Shown here piece after piece: positions 42,916 to 51,658 of a stretch of 64,000 bases of DNA. The stretch spans positions 372,001 through 436,000 of the forward strand of contig NZ_BMNE01000001.1 of assembly GCF_014646295.1 (NCBI RefSeq). The letters are read 5' to 3'. The DNA is from Nocardia rhizosphaerihabitans. Its GTDB lineage: Bacteria > Actinomycetota > Actinomycetes > Mycobacteriales > Mycobacteriaceae. Under the pieces are notes generated by a model. The model had not been told where the DNA came from. It worked only from the letters and a program-made list of their open reading frames with translations, and searched no databases. The translations under genes and the position numbers were made by a program. Position 1 is the stretch's first letter; each line of letters starts with the position of its first letter.

Positions 42916-43724
42916 CCGAGCACCCAGCCAACGAACTCGCCACGCGCGCACTGGCTCTGCGCTACGGCGATCGCACCGTCATCGACGGGCTCGACCTGGT
43001 GCTGCCCGGTCACGCGGTCACCGCGATCGTCGGTCCCAACGCCTGCGGCAAGTCGACGCTGCTGCGCGGGCTGACCCGGCTGCTGCGCCCCGCGGGCGGC
43101 ACCGTCACCCTCGACGGCGCCGACATCCACCGGATGCCCGCGCGCACCCTGGCATTGCGGCTCGGCCTGCTCCCCCAGCAACCGATCACCCCCGAAGCGA
43201 TCACCGTCGAAGCGCTGGTACGGCTCGGGCGCTATCCGCATCAGAAGCTGCTGCGCCCCTGGTCCACCACCGATCAGGCGGCCGTCGAGGAGGCCATGGC
43301 GCGCACCGGCACCACGGCCCTGCGTGACCTCCCCGTCGACCAGCTCTCCGGCGGGCAGCGCCAGCGTGCCTGGATCGCACTGGCTCTCGCGCAGGACACC
43401 GACCTGCTGCTGCTCGACGAGCCGACCACCTTCCTCGATCTGCGCCATCAGCTCGATGTGCTCGATCTGGTGGCCGACCTCAATGCCGACGCGGGCCGCA
43501 CCGTCGTCATGGTGCTGCACGACCTCGGGCAGGCCGCCCGCTACGCCGACCACCTCGTCGTGCTGCACGACGGCGCACTGGCCGCGGCGGGACCGCCGGC
43601 CGACGTCCTCGACGCCGATCTCGTGCGCACCGTCTTCGATGTCGAGTGCCGGGTGATCCCCGATCCGGAAACCGGTACCCCACTGGTTGTTCCGCTCGGT
43701 CGTGCCGCGAGGGCCCGCGTCTGA
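42912..43724 (+). CDS. Siderophore ABC transporter ATPase (FecE/FepC type)
   Basis: This 270-residue ABC ATPase has Walker A GPNACGKST (about 38-46), signature LSGGQRQRAWIALALAQ, Walker B LLLLDEPTTFLDLRHQ and an H-loop histidine in MVLHDLGQA. All motifs are intact. It energises the two FecCD permeases encoded directly upstream. After its stop comes a 10-bp hairpin and then the binding-protein gene, an arrangement that often adjusts the ratio of transporter to binding protein. Confidence 0.92.
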   Translation: MTEHPANELATRALALRYGDRTVIDGLDLVLPGHAVTAIVGPNACGKSTLLRGLTRLLRPAGGTVTLDGADIHRMPARTLALRLGLLPQQPITPEAITVEALVRLGRYPHQKLLRPWSTTDQAAVEEAMARTGTTALRDLPVDQLSGGQRQRAWIALALAQDTDLLLLDEPTTFLDLRHQLDVLDLVADLNADAGRTVVMVLHDLGQAARYADHLVVLHDGALAAAGPPADVLDADLVRTVFDVECRVIPDPETGTPLVVPLGRAARARV

Positions 43725-43738
43725 ACTCCCGCACCACA

Positions 43739-43761
43739 CGGCGACCCGGCTCGGGTCGCCG
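43739..43761 (+). terminator. Intercistronic hairpin between ATPase and binding-protein genes
   Basis: CGGCGACCCG (43739-43748) and CGGGTCGCCG (43752-43761) form a perfect 10-bp stem with a 3-base loop. It lies between the ATPase stop and the ribosome binding site of the lipoprotein gene. It may be a partial terminator or an RNA-processing and stability element. Confidence 0.5.
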
Positions 43762-43788
43762 CTTCCTCCGACCAGAAATGAGGACCTC

Positions 43789-44805
43789 ATGTCCCTACGA
43801 CGTCTCCGCACCCGCGGATTCGGCCGGGCAGGCGCCGTGGCCGCGGGCGCGCTCATCGCGCTCGGCACGCTCGTCGGCTGCGGTGCCGACACCGCGCAGA
43901 CCGGTACCGCGAACACCGGCGCCGACGCGGCGAGCTTCCCGCGCACGCTCGACACCGTCATGGGGCAGGTGACCATCCCCCGCGCCCCACAACGCGTCGT
44001 CGTCCTCGACACCGCCGAACTCGACTCGACCACCCTGCTCGGGGTGACCCCGGTCGGCGCGGTCGTCCCGCACACCAAGACCGCCGGCGGGTTCCCCGAC
44101 TACCTGAAGGCGGGCCTGGCCGACGTCACCGATGTCGGTCCGCTGCTCGAGCCGAACCTCGAGCGCATCGCCTCGCTGAAGCCCGATCTGATCCTGTCCT
44201 CGAAGATCCGGCACGAGAAGATCTACGACAAGCTCAGCGGCATCGCACCGACCGTGCTCACCGAAACCACCGGTGGCCCGTGGAAAGCCAACCTCGCCGT
44301 GCACGCGTCCGCGCTCGGCCTCGACCAGCGCGCCACCGACGCACTGCGCAAGTACGAGTCCCGCGCGCACGCGCTGGGTGAGCTGATCAAGGCCAAGCAC
44401 AACGGCACCGCGCCGACCGCCTCGGTGGTCCGGTTCCTTGCCGGCCCGACCCGGCTGTACCTGACCCAGTCGTTCAGCGGCGTGGTCCTGGCCGATGTCG
44501 GCCTGAACCGCCCGGCCAACCAGATCTCGAGCGACCCCAAGAAGATCATGGTCGAGGTGAGTCCGGAGCAGATCGACAGCGCCGACGCCGACATGATCTT
44601 CGTCGCCACCATCGACGATCCGGGCAAGACGCCGAAGAACGCCGTCACGGGCAGCCCGGTGTGGCGCGATCTGGCCGCGGTCAAGGCCGGCACGGTGTTC
44701 GAGGTGCCGGACGAGACCTGGATGTCGGGTATCGGTGTGCAGGCGGCGCAGCGGATGCTGGCCGACATCGCGCAGGCGACCGGAGTGACGCTGCCCGCCG
44801 AGTGA
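43789..44805 (+). CDS. Iron-siderophore ABC transporter substrate-binding lipoprotein
   Basis: In this 338-residue protein an N-terminal signal peptide ends in the lipobox LVGCGAD, so the mature protein starts at the cysteine (about residue 31) and is membrane-anchored. The rest is the helical-backbone type III binding protein fold (APQRVVVLDTAELDSTTLLG, SLKPDLILSSKIRHEKIYDK, VQAAQRMLADI). ATG 43789 has GAGGA ahead; the longer frame to 43687 crosses the hairpin. It delivers the ferric siderophore to the permease encoded upstream. Confidence 0.9.
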   Translation: MSLRRLRTRGFGRAGAVAAGALIALGTLVGCGADTAQTGTANTGADAASFPRTLDTVMGQVTIPRAPQRVVVLDTAELDSTTLLGVTPVGAVVPHTKTAGGFPDYLKAGLADVTDVGPLLEPNLERIASLKPDLILSSKIRHEKIYDKLSGIAPTVLTETTGGPWKANLAVHASALGLDQRATDALRKYESRAHALGELIKAKHNGTAPTASVVRFLAGPTRLYLTQSFSGVVLADVGLNRPANQISSDPKKIMVEVSPEQIDSADADMIFVATIDDPGKTPKNAVTGSPVWRDLAAVKAGTVFEVPDETWMSGIGVQAAQRMLADIAQATGVTLPAE

Positions 44806-44815
44806 GATCGCGGGG

Positions 44816-46099
44816 TCAGAAGTAGCGCAGCCACACATAGATCCAGGCCATCGTCGTGCTGACCACGGTGACCAGGATGCCGTACTTCGTGAACTGCCAG
44901 AAGGAGATCCGCTGCCCGGCGCGAGCGGCGATACCGAGGGCGACGACGTTCGCGCTGGCCGCGACCGCGGTGCCGTTGCCGCCGAAGTCGGCGCCGAGGG
45001 CGAAGGCCCACCACAGGGAGCGGCCGGTTTCCGGGTCGGGGGCGTCGGCGACGATGCCCTCGACCACCGGCGCCATGGTGGCCGTGTACGGGATGTTGTC
45101 GACGAACGCGCCGAGCAGCGCCGAGCCGAACACCAGCGCGGTGGCGGCGAGGAAGTAGTTGTCACCGACCACCTCGGTCGCGGCGGTGCCGATCGCGGCG
45201 ATCACGCCGGTGTGGACCAGTCCCGCGACCATCACGAACAATCCCAGGAAGAACACCAGGGTCGGCCATTCCACCTCCTGCAGGATGTCGCCGACGTCGA
45301 GCCCGGAGACCAGCACCATGGTGCCCGCGCCGACCAAGGCGATCACCGACGGCGACACGTGCACGATGCCGTGCAGGCAGAATCCGACGATCACCCCGGC
45401 GAGCACGATCAGCGAGCGGACCAGCAGTGTCGGATCGCGGATCGCGCGACGCTCCTGCAAAGCCATCACCGCGTCGACCGATCCCGGCTCGGTGCGCAGG
45501 GCCGAGCAGAACAGCAGCCGGGTCATCAGGACGAACACGGCGAAGGTGAGCACGACGATCGGTGCCATGTGCACCAGGAAGTTGTTGAAGGTCAAGCCGG
45601 CGCGGCTGGCGATGATGATGTTGGGCGGATCGCCGATCAGCGTCGCCGCGCCACCGATATTGGCGGCGAGTACCTCGGCGATCAGGAACGGTTGCGCGGC
45701 GAGCCCGAGCCTGCGGCACACCACCACCGTCACCGGCGCCACCAGCATGATGATGGTGACGTTGTCGAGAAACGGCGAGGCCACCGCGGTGATCAGCATG
45801 AGCATCACCATCAGGCGATACGGCTTGCCGCGGGACCGCTTGGCCGACCAGATCGCCAGGTAGTCGAACAGGCCGGTCTGCTTGACGACGCCGACGATGA
45901 TCATCATGCCGAGCAGCAGGAAGATGACGTTCCAGTCGATACCCTCGTGCGGAGAGAAGAACACCCGCTCGCCGGGGATCAGCCCGAATACCGCCATCAG
46001 GCCCGCCGCGATCAGCACGGTCTTGACCTTGTCGGCCTTCTCCGTGGCGATGAAGAAGAACGCGACCACGAAGATCAGCACGGCGAGGGCTGCGGCCAT
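44816..46099 (-). CDS. ArsB/NhaD-family ion permease
   Basis: This 427-residue protein has about 11 membrane helices and the ion-transporter superfamily hairpins (SPFLDNVTIIMLVAPVTVVV, ANIGGAATLIGDPPNIIIAS, and later FVDNIPYTATMAPVVEGIV). The GDPPNI motif is typical of the ArsB/NhaD/P-protein group, which carries Na+/H+, arsenite or organic anions. No arsenic genes are nearby. It is encoded with a CBS-domain protein and a KhtT-like N-domain protein, which suggests a regulated cation or anion transporter. Confidence 0.82.
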   Translation of the reverse strand: MAAALAVLIFVVAFFFIATEKADKVKTVLIAAGLMAVFGLIPGERVFFSPHEGIDWNVIFLLLGMMIIVGVVKQTGLFDYLAIWSAKRSRGKPYRLMVMLMLITAVASPFLDNVTIIMLVAPVTVVVCRRLGLAAQPFLIAEVLAANIGGAATLIGDPPNIIIASRAGLTFNNFLVHMAPIVVLTFAVFVLMTRLLFCSALRTEPGSVDAVMALQERRAIRDPTLLVRSLIVLAGVIVGFCLHGIVHVSPSVIALVGAGTMVLVSGLDVGDILQEVEWPTLVFFLGLFVMVAGLVHTGVIAAIGTAATEVVGDNYFLAATALVFGSALLGAFVDNIPYTATMAPVVEGIVADAPDPETGRSLWWAFALGADFGGNGTAVAASANVVALGIAARAGQRISFWQFTKYGILVTVVSTTMAWIYVWLRYF

Positions 46100-46109
46100 C
46101 GGTCCTGCC

Positions 46110-46568
46110 TCAGTCGCCGGGACCGGCGACGGCCAGGCTCGTCAGCAGCCGCTCCAGCGTGATCGCGCCGCGCAGGATGCGCGAGCGGTCGACCACGGCG
46201 ATGAGCGGACTGTGCTTGCGCGCCATCAGGATCGCGATCTCTAGCAGCGTCGCGTCCGGGGTGACGGTGGCCGGGGAGACCGCGCCGTCGGGCAGGCAGT
46301 CACCGACGGTCAGGCTGCCCGGTTCCTGCCAGAACAGGTCGGCGTGCACCTCGTCGATCGTGCGGACCAGCGTCGGATCATTCTGGTAGGAGCCGGGAAT
46401 CACCAGGCGCAGCACCTGGGTGCCGGGTAGCACGGCGACGGGCCGGTCGGCGTCGTCGACGACGATCAGGCCGGGCAGCCGGTTGACGACCATCAGCCGC
46501 ACCGCCTTGGCGACCGGGTCGGTGGGCCGCACGGTCGGCAGGTTCATCGCGATATCCCTGGCGCGCAT
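46110..46568 (-). CDS. CBS-domain-pair protein
   Basis: This 152-residue protein has two CBS domains. The first is at about 1-60 ([40 protein letters not shown]). The second is at about 85-148 ([40 protein letters not shown]). CBS pairs bind adenosine nucleotides or ions and gate attached transporters. It lies 10 bases upstream of the permease gene in the same operon, so regulation of that permease is the natural reading. Confidence 0.85.
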   Translation of the reverse strand: MRARDIAMNLPTVRPTDPVAKAVRLMVVNRLPGLIVVDDADRPVAVLPGTQVLRLVIPGSYQNDPTLVRTIDEVHADLFWQEPGSLTVGDCLPDGAVSPATVTPDATLLEIAILMARKHSPLIAVVDRSRILRGAITLERLLTSLAVAGPGD

Positions 46569-46574
46569 CGTGAT

Positions 46575-46841
46575 TCATCCCCGATCGGTGAGGTGCTCGA
46601 TGCGCTGCTCCAGCCGAGCGAGCCGGTCGCGGACGGAACTGCTGTGCAGGAGTTCGGCGATCTGATCGGCTTCGTCGGGCGTCAGGGCGATATCGGCGGC
46701 CGGTTCGTCGCTGCCCGCGGTGTAGGTGAGCAGGTGGCGGGTTCCCGTCGACTCGGTCAGCAGCGCGAAGCGGGTGCCGGCGCGGGTGCGGAAGTTGTGC
46801 AGCACGCCGGTGCCGGGGATCGTCGTGCGATCGGTGTCCAT
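46575..46841 (-). CDS. Small KhtT-like N-terminal-domain protein
   Basis: This 88-residue protein resembles the N-terminal half of KhtT-type antiporter regulatory subunits. IPGTGVLHNFRTRAGTRFAL and the following TPDEADQIAELLHS parallel the start of the two full-length copies at 49913 and 50456 (LPGIGVRKEFSL, STEARALAGLLGAP). The C-terminal RCK_C half is missing and is replaced by a short charged helix (VRDRLARLEQRIEHLTDRG). It is the first gene of the CBS/permease operon. Either it modulates the permease or it is a shortened relic; the intact operon position favours function. Confidence 0.7.
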   Translation of the reverse strand: MDTDRTTIPGTGVLHNFRTRAGTRFALLTESTGTRHLLTYTAGSDEPAADIALTPDEADQIAELLHSSSVRDRLARLEQRIEHLTDRG

Positions 46842-46881
46842 CGGAGAGCGAGTCCTTCCCGACGTGATCGAATGCGTCTAC

Positions 46882-46898
46882 CCACCGAGTCTCGGTGG
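46882..46898. promoter_or_regulatory. Palindrome in a divergent promoter region
   Basis: CCACCGAG (46882-46889), one base, CTCGGTGG (46891-46898) is a perfect 8-bp inverted repeat. It lies 41 bases from the KhtT-like gene start and about 110 bases from the histidine kinase gene. It could be an operator for either direction. A stable hairpin is the other reading. Confidence 0.4.
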
Positions 46899-47010
46899 AC
46901 GTGGCCGTCGCCACCATCGGCCGTGACACCCATTTCCCCCTGCTCAGGGGCAGGCGGGGAGAGTGCCGAATGGGTGCCGGACCCCATGGACACAGCGCAG
47001 GCGCACCAGC

Positions 47011-48009
47011 ATGCTGGGTCGTATGAACCGTCTAGCAGCCCGGACACCGGTGACGGCCTTGTTCTGGCGGGTCTGCTTGCTCAACGGTGTCGTGTTCACC
47101 CTCGGCACGCTGGTCCTGGCGCTCTCCCCCGCCACCGTCTCCGCCAGGGTCCGGCTGACGGAGGTGCCCGTGCTGGTCATCGGGCTCGCGGTGATCCTCA
47201 CCGCCAACGCGATCGCGCTGCGCACCAGCTTCGCGCCGCTCGACGAGCTCGTCGCCTCGATGCGCCGGGTCGACCCACCTAATCGGGCCGCCCGGCTGGA
47301 CCGGCGCGCGAGCGGCGACTTCCATCACCTGATCGAGACGTTCAACGCCATGCTGGACCGGCTCGAAGCCGAACGCTCCGTCGCCGGCGCGACCGCGCTG
47401 GCCGCGCAGGAGGGCGAGCGGCAGCGCATCGCGCGCGAGCTGCACGACGAGATCGGGCAGAGCCTGACCGTGGCGCTGCTGCGGCTCAAACGGGTACTCG
47501 ACCGTGCGCCCGCCGGTTTGCGCGAGGAGGTCGAGGAGGCGCAGGAAACGGTCCGCGGATGCCTCGACGAGGTCCGCGGGATCGCCGCACGCCTGCGGCC
47601 CGACGTGCTCGAAGATCTGGGGCTGCACAGTGCGATCAACGCGCTGTGTCACGAATTCACCCGCACCGCGGGCATACCCGTGCACCGTCGGCTCGACCCG
47701 GACATCGACCGGCTCGACCCGAATGTCGAACTCGTCTGCTACCGCATCGCGCAGGAGAGCCTGACGAACGTGCTGCGCCACGCGGGCGCCGACGAGGTGC
47801 ACCTGGAGCTGACACCGCGCGCGGACACCGTGATCCTGCGGGTGTCCGACAACGGCCGCGGCGGCGTGCTCGAGAACGGGACCGGCATCCGTGGCATGCG
47901 TGAACGCGCCATGCTCATCGACGCGACGCTGACCATCACCTCCCCGATCGCGGGCGGCACCGCGGTCGAACTCGCGATTCCCGTGCGGCAGAACGGAGCA
48001 CCGTCATGA
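47011..48009 (+). CDS. Membrane sensor histidine kinase (NarL-type two-component system)
   Basis: This 332-residue protein has two membrane helices (about 10-38 and 48-70) with a very short outer loop, then a HAMP-like segment, a HisKA_3 dimerisation domain with the phosphorylated histidine in RIARELHDEIGQSL, and a GHKL ATPase domain (NGRGG, GTGIRGMRERA). The small external loop suggests sensing within the membrane or from the cytoplasm. ATG 47011 or ATG 47023 could be the start. The stop overlaps the response-regulator gene (ATGA). Confidence 0.88.
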   Translation: MLGRMNRLAARTPVTALFWRVCLLNGVVFTLGTLVLALSPATVSARVRLTEVPVLVIGLAVILTANAIALRTSFAPLDELVASMRRVDPPNRAARLDRRASGDFHHLIETFNAMLDRLEAERSVAGATALAAQEGERQRIARELHDEIGQSLTVALLRLKRVLDRAPAGLREEVEEAQETVRGCLDEVRGIAARLRPDVLEDLGLHSAINALCHEFTRTAGIPVHRRLDPDIDRLDPNVELVCYRIAQESLTNVLRHAGADEVHLELTPRADTVILRVSDNGRGGVLENGTGIRGMRERAMLIDATLTITSPIAGGTAVELAIPVRQNGAPS

Positions 48010-48659
48010 GCGAGCCGACCCGGATCCTGCTGGCCGACGACCACGCCCTGGTCCGCAGCGGGCTGCGGATGATCCTGGACAACGAGCCGGATCTGCGCGT
48101 CGTCGCCGAGGCGGCCAACGGATACGACGCGGTGACCGCGCTGGCCGACGACCGGATCGATCTGGTGATCCTCGACATCGCCATGCCGCGGATGACCGGC
48201 ATCCAGGCCGCCCGCGAGATCACCCGTACCCGGCCCGGGGTGCGCATCCTCATGCTCTCGATGTACGACAACGAGCAGTACTTCTTCGAATCGCTGAAAG
48301 CGGGCGCGTCGGGCTACGTGCTCAAATCGGTGGCCGACCGCGACCTCATCGAGGCGTGCCGGGCCACCATGCGCGGCGAGTCCTTCCTGTACCCGGGCGC
48401 GGTCACCGCCCTGGTCCGCGACTACCTCCAGCTGGTCAGGCAGGGTTCGGCGTTACCCGAGGCGATTCTGACTCCGCGCGAGGAGGAGGTGCTCAAGCTG
48501 ATCGCCGAGGGCTGTTCGGCCCGCGATATCGCCACCACGCTGGTGATCAGCGCGAAGACCGTCGACCGGCATCGCGCCAACATCCTGCAGAAGCTGGGGC
48601 TGCGCGACCGGCTCGAACTCACCCGCTACGCGATCCGGACGGGGCTGATCGAGCCGTGA
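48006..48659 (+). CDS. NarL/LuxR-type response regulator
   Basis: This 217-residue protein has a receiver domain (about 5-122) with the acidic pair in LLADDHALVRSG and the phosphorylated aspartate in LVILDIAMPRMTG. A LuxR-type helix-turn-helix follows (about 152-215, LTPREEEVLKLIAEGCSARD, ISAKTVDRHRANILQKLGL). It partners the upstream kinase, with which it is coupled by a 4-base overlap. Targets are not evident; flanking ion-transport operons on both sides are candidates. Confidence 0.92.
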   Translation: MSEPTRILLADDHALVRSGLRMILDNEPDLRVVAEAANGYDAVTALADDRIDLVILDIAMPRMTGIQAAREITRTRPGVRILMLSMYDNEQYFFESLKAGASGYVLKSVADRDLIEACRATMRGESFLYPGAVTALVRDYLQLVRQGSALPEAILTPREEEVLKLIAEGCSARDIATTLVISAKTVDRHRANILQKLGLRDRLELTRYAIRTGLIEP

Positions 48660-48708
48660 GAACGTCGACGGCCCCCGCGCCGGACGGCTGGGGGGCCGAG
48701 GACGTGCC

Positions 48709-49908
48709 TCACTCCGCGGTCGGGTCCACCGCGACGCGCTGCTTGCGGCCGACCGTGGCCCGCATGACCGGCTCGACCACGCGCGCCGCGATCGGGCCGA
48801 TGATCGCCATCAGCAGCACATACGTGGTCGCCAGCGCGGCGAACCCGTCGGGCACCGCACCGGCGGCCACGGCCAGACCGGCGATGACGATCGAGAACTC
48901 GCCGCGGGCGACCAGCGCCGTGCCCGCCCTGGCCCGGCCGAGCTGGGACGCGCCCGCGCGTTTGGCAGCCCACCAGCCGGTGGCGATCTTGGTCGTGGTG
49001 GTGACCACGGCCAGCAGCACCGCCCAGCCCAGGACCGGCGGAATCGTGGCCGGATCGGTGCTCAGCCCGAACAGGACGAAGAACATCGCCGCGAACAGAT
49101 CGCGCAGCGGTTCGAGGATCTTGGTCGCGTCGTGCGCGGTGGAATCGGAGATCGCGATGCCGAGCAGGAACGCGCCGACCGCCGCCGACACCTGCACCGC
49201 CGAGGCGACACCGGCCACCAGCAGCGCCGAACCGAGCAGCTTGAGCAGGAAGATCTCCCGATCCTCGCTGGCCACGATCGCCGAGACGTACTTGCCGTAT
49301 CTCAGCGCGACGACGAGGACCACGGTCACCGCGACCAGCGCGATGCCGACGGTGGTCAACCCGGCCACGAAGCCGAGACCGGCCAGCACGGCGGTGAGCA
49401 CCGGCAGATAGACCGCCATCGCCAGGTCCTCGAACACCAGGATCGACAGGACCACCGGGGTCTCCCGGTTACCCAGCCTGCCCAGGTCGTTGAGCACCTT
49501 CGCCACGATGCCGGAGGAGGAGATGTAGGTGACGCCCGCCATCGCGATCGCACCGGTCGGCCCCAGCCCCAGCATCAACGCCACGATGACGCCCGGTGTC
49601 GCGTTGAGCACCAGGTCGAGCAGGCCCGCCGTCCACGACTTGCGCATGCCGGTGACCAGTTCCCCCGCCGTGTACTCCAGGCCGAGCAACAGCAGCAGCA
49701 GGACGACGCCGATCTCGCTGGCGATGTGGATGAAGTCCTCCACCTCGTGCAGCTCGATCAGGCCGCCGGTCCCGAAGACCAAACCCCCGAGCAGGTAGAG
49801 CGGGATGGGTGAGAGGCCGACGCGGGCCGCGATTCGCCCGAGCACACCCAAACCGAAGAACACCGCCCCGAGCTGGATCAAAGCCAGCGCGGATCCACTG
49901 ATCTGCAC
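48709..49908 (-). CDS. CPA2-family monovalent cation/proton antiporter
   Basis: This 399-residue protein has about 12 membrane helices of the Na+/H+-exchanger fold (LGRIAARVGLSPIPLYLLGG, LLLLLLGLEYTAGEL, YISSSGIVAKVLNDLGRL). It lacks the C-terminal TrkA-N domain of KefB/C. Instead, regulatory subunits are encoded upstream, as in KhtTU, a K+/H+ efflux system. The GTG at 49908 lies 4 bases past the stop of the KhtT-like gene, so the pair is coupled. An in-frame extension to 50019 overlaps that gene and is unlikely. Confidence 0.88.
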   Translation of the reverse strand: MQISGSALALIQLGAVFFGLGVLGRIAARVGLSPIPLYLLGGLVFGTGGLIELHEVEDFIHIASEIGVVLLLLLLGLEYTAGELVTGMRKSWTAGLLDLVLNATPGVIVALMLGLGPTGAIAMAGVTYISSSGIVAKVLNDLGRLGNRETPVVLSILVFEDLAMAVYLPVLTAVLAGLGFVAGLTTVGIALVAVTVVLVVALRYGKYVSAIVASEDREIFLLKLLGSALLVAGVASAVQVSAAVGAFLLGIAISDSTAHDATKILEPLRDLFAAMFFVLFGLSTDPATIPPVLGWAVLLAVVTTTTKIATGWWAAKRAGASQLGRARAGTALVARGEFSIVIAGLAVAAGAVPDGFAALATTYVLLMAIIGPIAARVVEPVMRATVGRKQRVAVDPTAE

Positions 49909-49912
49909 CGGC

Positions 49913-50395
49913 TCAGCCGTCGGTGAGGATCGCGGCGGCAGCGTCGAGTCCGGCGTGCGTGCCGACCACGACGACCATGTCACCGCCGAGGAACTCGAAC
50001 TCCGGTCCCGGTGAGGCATGGACCTGCCCGGCCCGCAGTACGGCGACGATCGAGGCGCGGGTCCTGGTCCGCATCTCGGTCTCGCCGAGGCGCCGTCCGG
50101 CGTAGGCCGAGTTCGACGGCACCGGCATCGACCGCGTGCTCACCCCGTCGAGGTCGCGGTGTTCTTCGCGCAGCTGCGCGACCAGCTGGGGCGCGCCCAG
50201 CAAACCGGCCAGGGCACGGGCCTCGGTGCTCGACAGCGGAATCTGCACGGTGGCATCCGGGTCGCCGACCTTGGTGAAGATCAGATCGGTGCCACCGTCG
50301 CGATGGTCGACGACGCCGATGCGGCGGTCCACCTTCGTCAGCGAAAACTCTTTCCGGACACCGATTCCCGGCAGGGAAGTCACATCTACATTCAT
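49913..50395 (-). CDS. KhtT-like antiporter regulatory subunit
   Basis: This 160-residue cytoplasmic protein has an N-terminal domain (about 1-80, LPGIGVRKEFSLTKVDRRIG) and a C-terminal RCK_C/TrkA_C domain (about 85-160, GETEMRTRTRASIVAVLRAG, FEFLGGDMVVVVGTHAGLDA). Such subunits gate CPA2 antiporters in response to nucleotide or K+. It sits directly ahead of the antiporter gene. A second copy of the same build follows upstream at 50456, probably by duplication. Confidence 0.85.
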   Translation of the reverse strand: MNVDVTSLPGIGVRKEFSLTKVDRRIGVVDHRDGGTDLIFTKVGDPDATVQIPLSSTEARALAGLLGAPQLVAQLREEHRDLDGVSTRSMPVPSNSAYAGRRLGETEMRTRTRASIVAVLRAGQVHASPGPEFEFLGGDMVVVVGTHAGLDAAAAILTDG

Positions 50396-50455
50396 TGGAT
50401 CACCTAACCTCAGCTAGGCAACACCTTACCTTCTCTTTACCATCCGCACGGCCGC

Positions 50456-50935
50456 TCAGCCCTGGTCGAGCAACCTTCCGGCGGCCTCGAGCCCCTCGTC
50501 GGTGCCGACGACGACGACGAGATCACCGGCGATGAAGGTGAAATCCGTTCCCGGCGAAGGGGTCACATCCCCCGCGCGGACCACCGCGACGACCGAGGCC
50601 TTGGTGCGGGTGCGCATCGCGGTGTCCCGCAACGGCCGACCGTCGAACGGGCTGCCGCGATCGATCGCGAACTGCCTGGTCGACAGCTCCCCGACGCCAT
50701 GGACGTCCGCGGTCTTCTGCACCACCTGCGGCGCACCGAGCAGCCCGGCCAGCACGCCGATCTCGGTGCTGGACAAGGGAATCGACGTGGTCGTGTCGTA
50801 GTCCCCCGCCCGCGAGACGACCAGATCGACGCTGCCGTCCCGGTGTTCGATCACGCCGATCCGGCGACGCGCCTGCGCCAGCGGGAAGTCCTTGCACACG
50901 CCGATCCCCGGTAATGGCGTCACATCGATGTTCAC
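50456..50935 (-). CDS. KhtT-like antiporter regulatory subunit, second copy
   Basis: This 159-residue protein is a clear paralogue of the preceding gene (LPGIGVCKDFPLAQARRRIG, LRDTAMRTRTKASVVAVVRA, FIAGDLVVVVGTDEGLEAAG). The N-terminal and RCK_C domains are both complete. It starts with GTG and is the first gene of the antiporter unit, with a 60-base gap before the next copy. Two subunits could form a hetero-oligomer on one antiporter, or each could serve a different transporter. Confidence 0.82.
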   Translation of the reverse strand: MNIDVTPLPGIGVCKDFPLAQARRRIGVIEHRDGSVDLVVSRAGDYDTTTSIPLSSTEIGVLAGLLGAPQVVQKTADVHGVGELSTRQFAIDRGSPFDGRPLRDTAMRTRTKASVVAVVRAGDVTPSPGTDFTFIAGDLVVVVGTDEGLEAAGRLLDQG

Positions 50936-50995
50936 GCCCTCACAGTACGACGACTTCCGGATAACACCAGCCGTTGCCCCCGTCGGCAGTACAGC

Positions 50996-51526
50996 TCACG
51001 ACGGCTGTGTGAACCGCCAGCGGGTGGCGCCGTGCGGATCGGTCAGGGCGACGCCGACCGCGGCGTGGACGGTGAAGCGGTAGAGGTGCCAGGGGGCCGG
51101 GCCCGCGCTCTGGGCGCTGAAGGGGGCGGTGACCGCGTCGCCCTCCCGTTCGGCGGGCCAGCCGGTGGCTCGGTAGTCGGCGGTGACCAGATCGATCTCG
51201 GCGTGGTCGGTGGTGCGGACCGCTGTGCCTTCGAAGACGAGGTCGACGTCGTCGGGGAAGCGGAACGACAGCGTGCATGCCGGGTTCGCGGCCAGGTACC
51301 GGGACTTGTGGGTGCCCGGGCCGCTGGTGAAGTAGAAATGCTCGCCGACGAGGGTCGCGCCGATGCCTGCCGAATGGGGTCGGCCGTCCGGGCCGACGGT
51401 GCCGAGGAACTGGGCGGTCTCCAGGGCGGCGAGGCCGTTCTCGATGGCGGCGCGCGCCCGGCTCCAGGGCAGCTGGTCGGTGCCGTAGATGTTGAGGTCG
51501 GTCGCGTCGACGGGATCGGGCAGCAT
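50996..51526 (-). CDS. PNPOx-fold (FMN or F420-binding split-barrel) protein
   Basis: This 176-residue protein has the pyridoxamine-5'-phosphate-oxidase-like split barrel: ALETAQFLGTVGPDGRPHSA (first strands), FYFTSGPGTHKSRYLAANPA with the phosphate-binding Lys/Arg, and VFEGTAVRTTD. Actinobacterial members are often F420- or FMN-dependent reductases or general-stress proteins; substrates are rarely predictable. ATG 51526 follows AAGGGAG by 6 bases. It is divergent from the STAS gene. Confidence 0.78.
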   Translation of the reverse strand: MLPDPVDATDLNIYGTDQLPWSRARAAIENGLAALETAQFLGTVGPDGRPHSAGIGATLVGEHFYFTSGPGTHKSRYLAANPACTLSFRFPDDVDLVFEGTAVRTTDHAEIDLVTADYRATGWPAEREGDAVTAPFSAQSAGPAPWHLYRFTVHAAVGVALTDPHGATRWRFTQPS

Positions 51527-51658
51527 CGGTACTCCCTTGACAAAGGCGCTGGCCCGGCGGGTCAACGGAGGACTCACACAGGTTTTCCAGTATAGGTGCG
51601 ACCGGGTCGGCACCGGCAATGGCTTGCGTATTCGGGCGAAGTTGTGTGTTGTTGAGTC

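Noticed and set aside
50396..50455. Iron-box-like sequence (CCTAACCT...CTAGGCAA) between the two KhtT-like genes
   Set aside because: The half-sites are in the opposite order to an IdeR box (the AACCT arm comes before the AGG arm), so it does not match the consensus. The downstream genes give no iron context.
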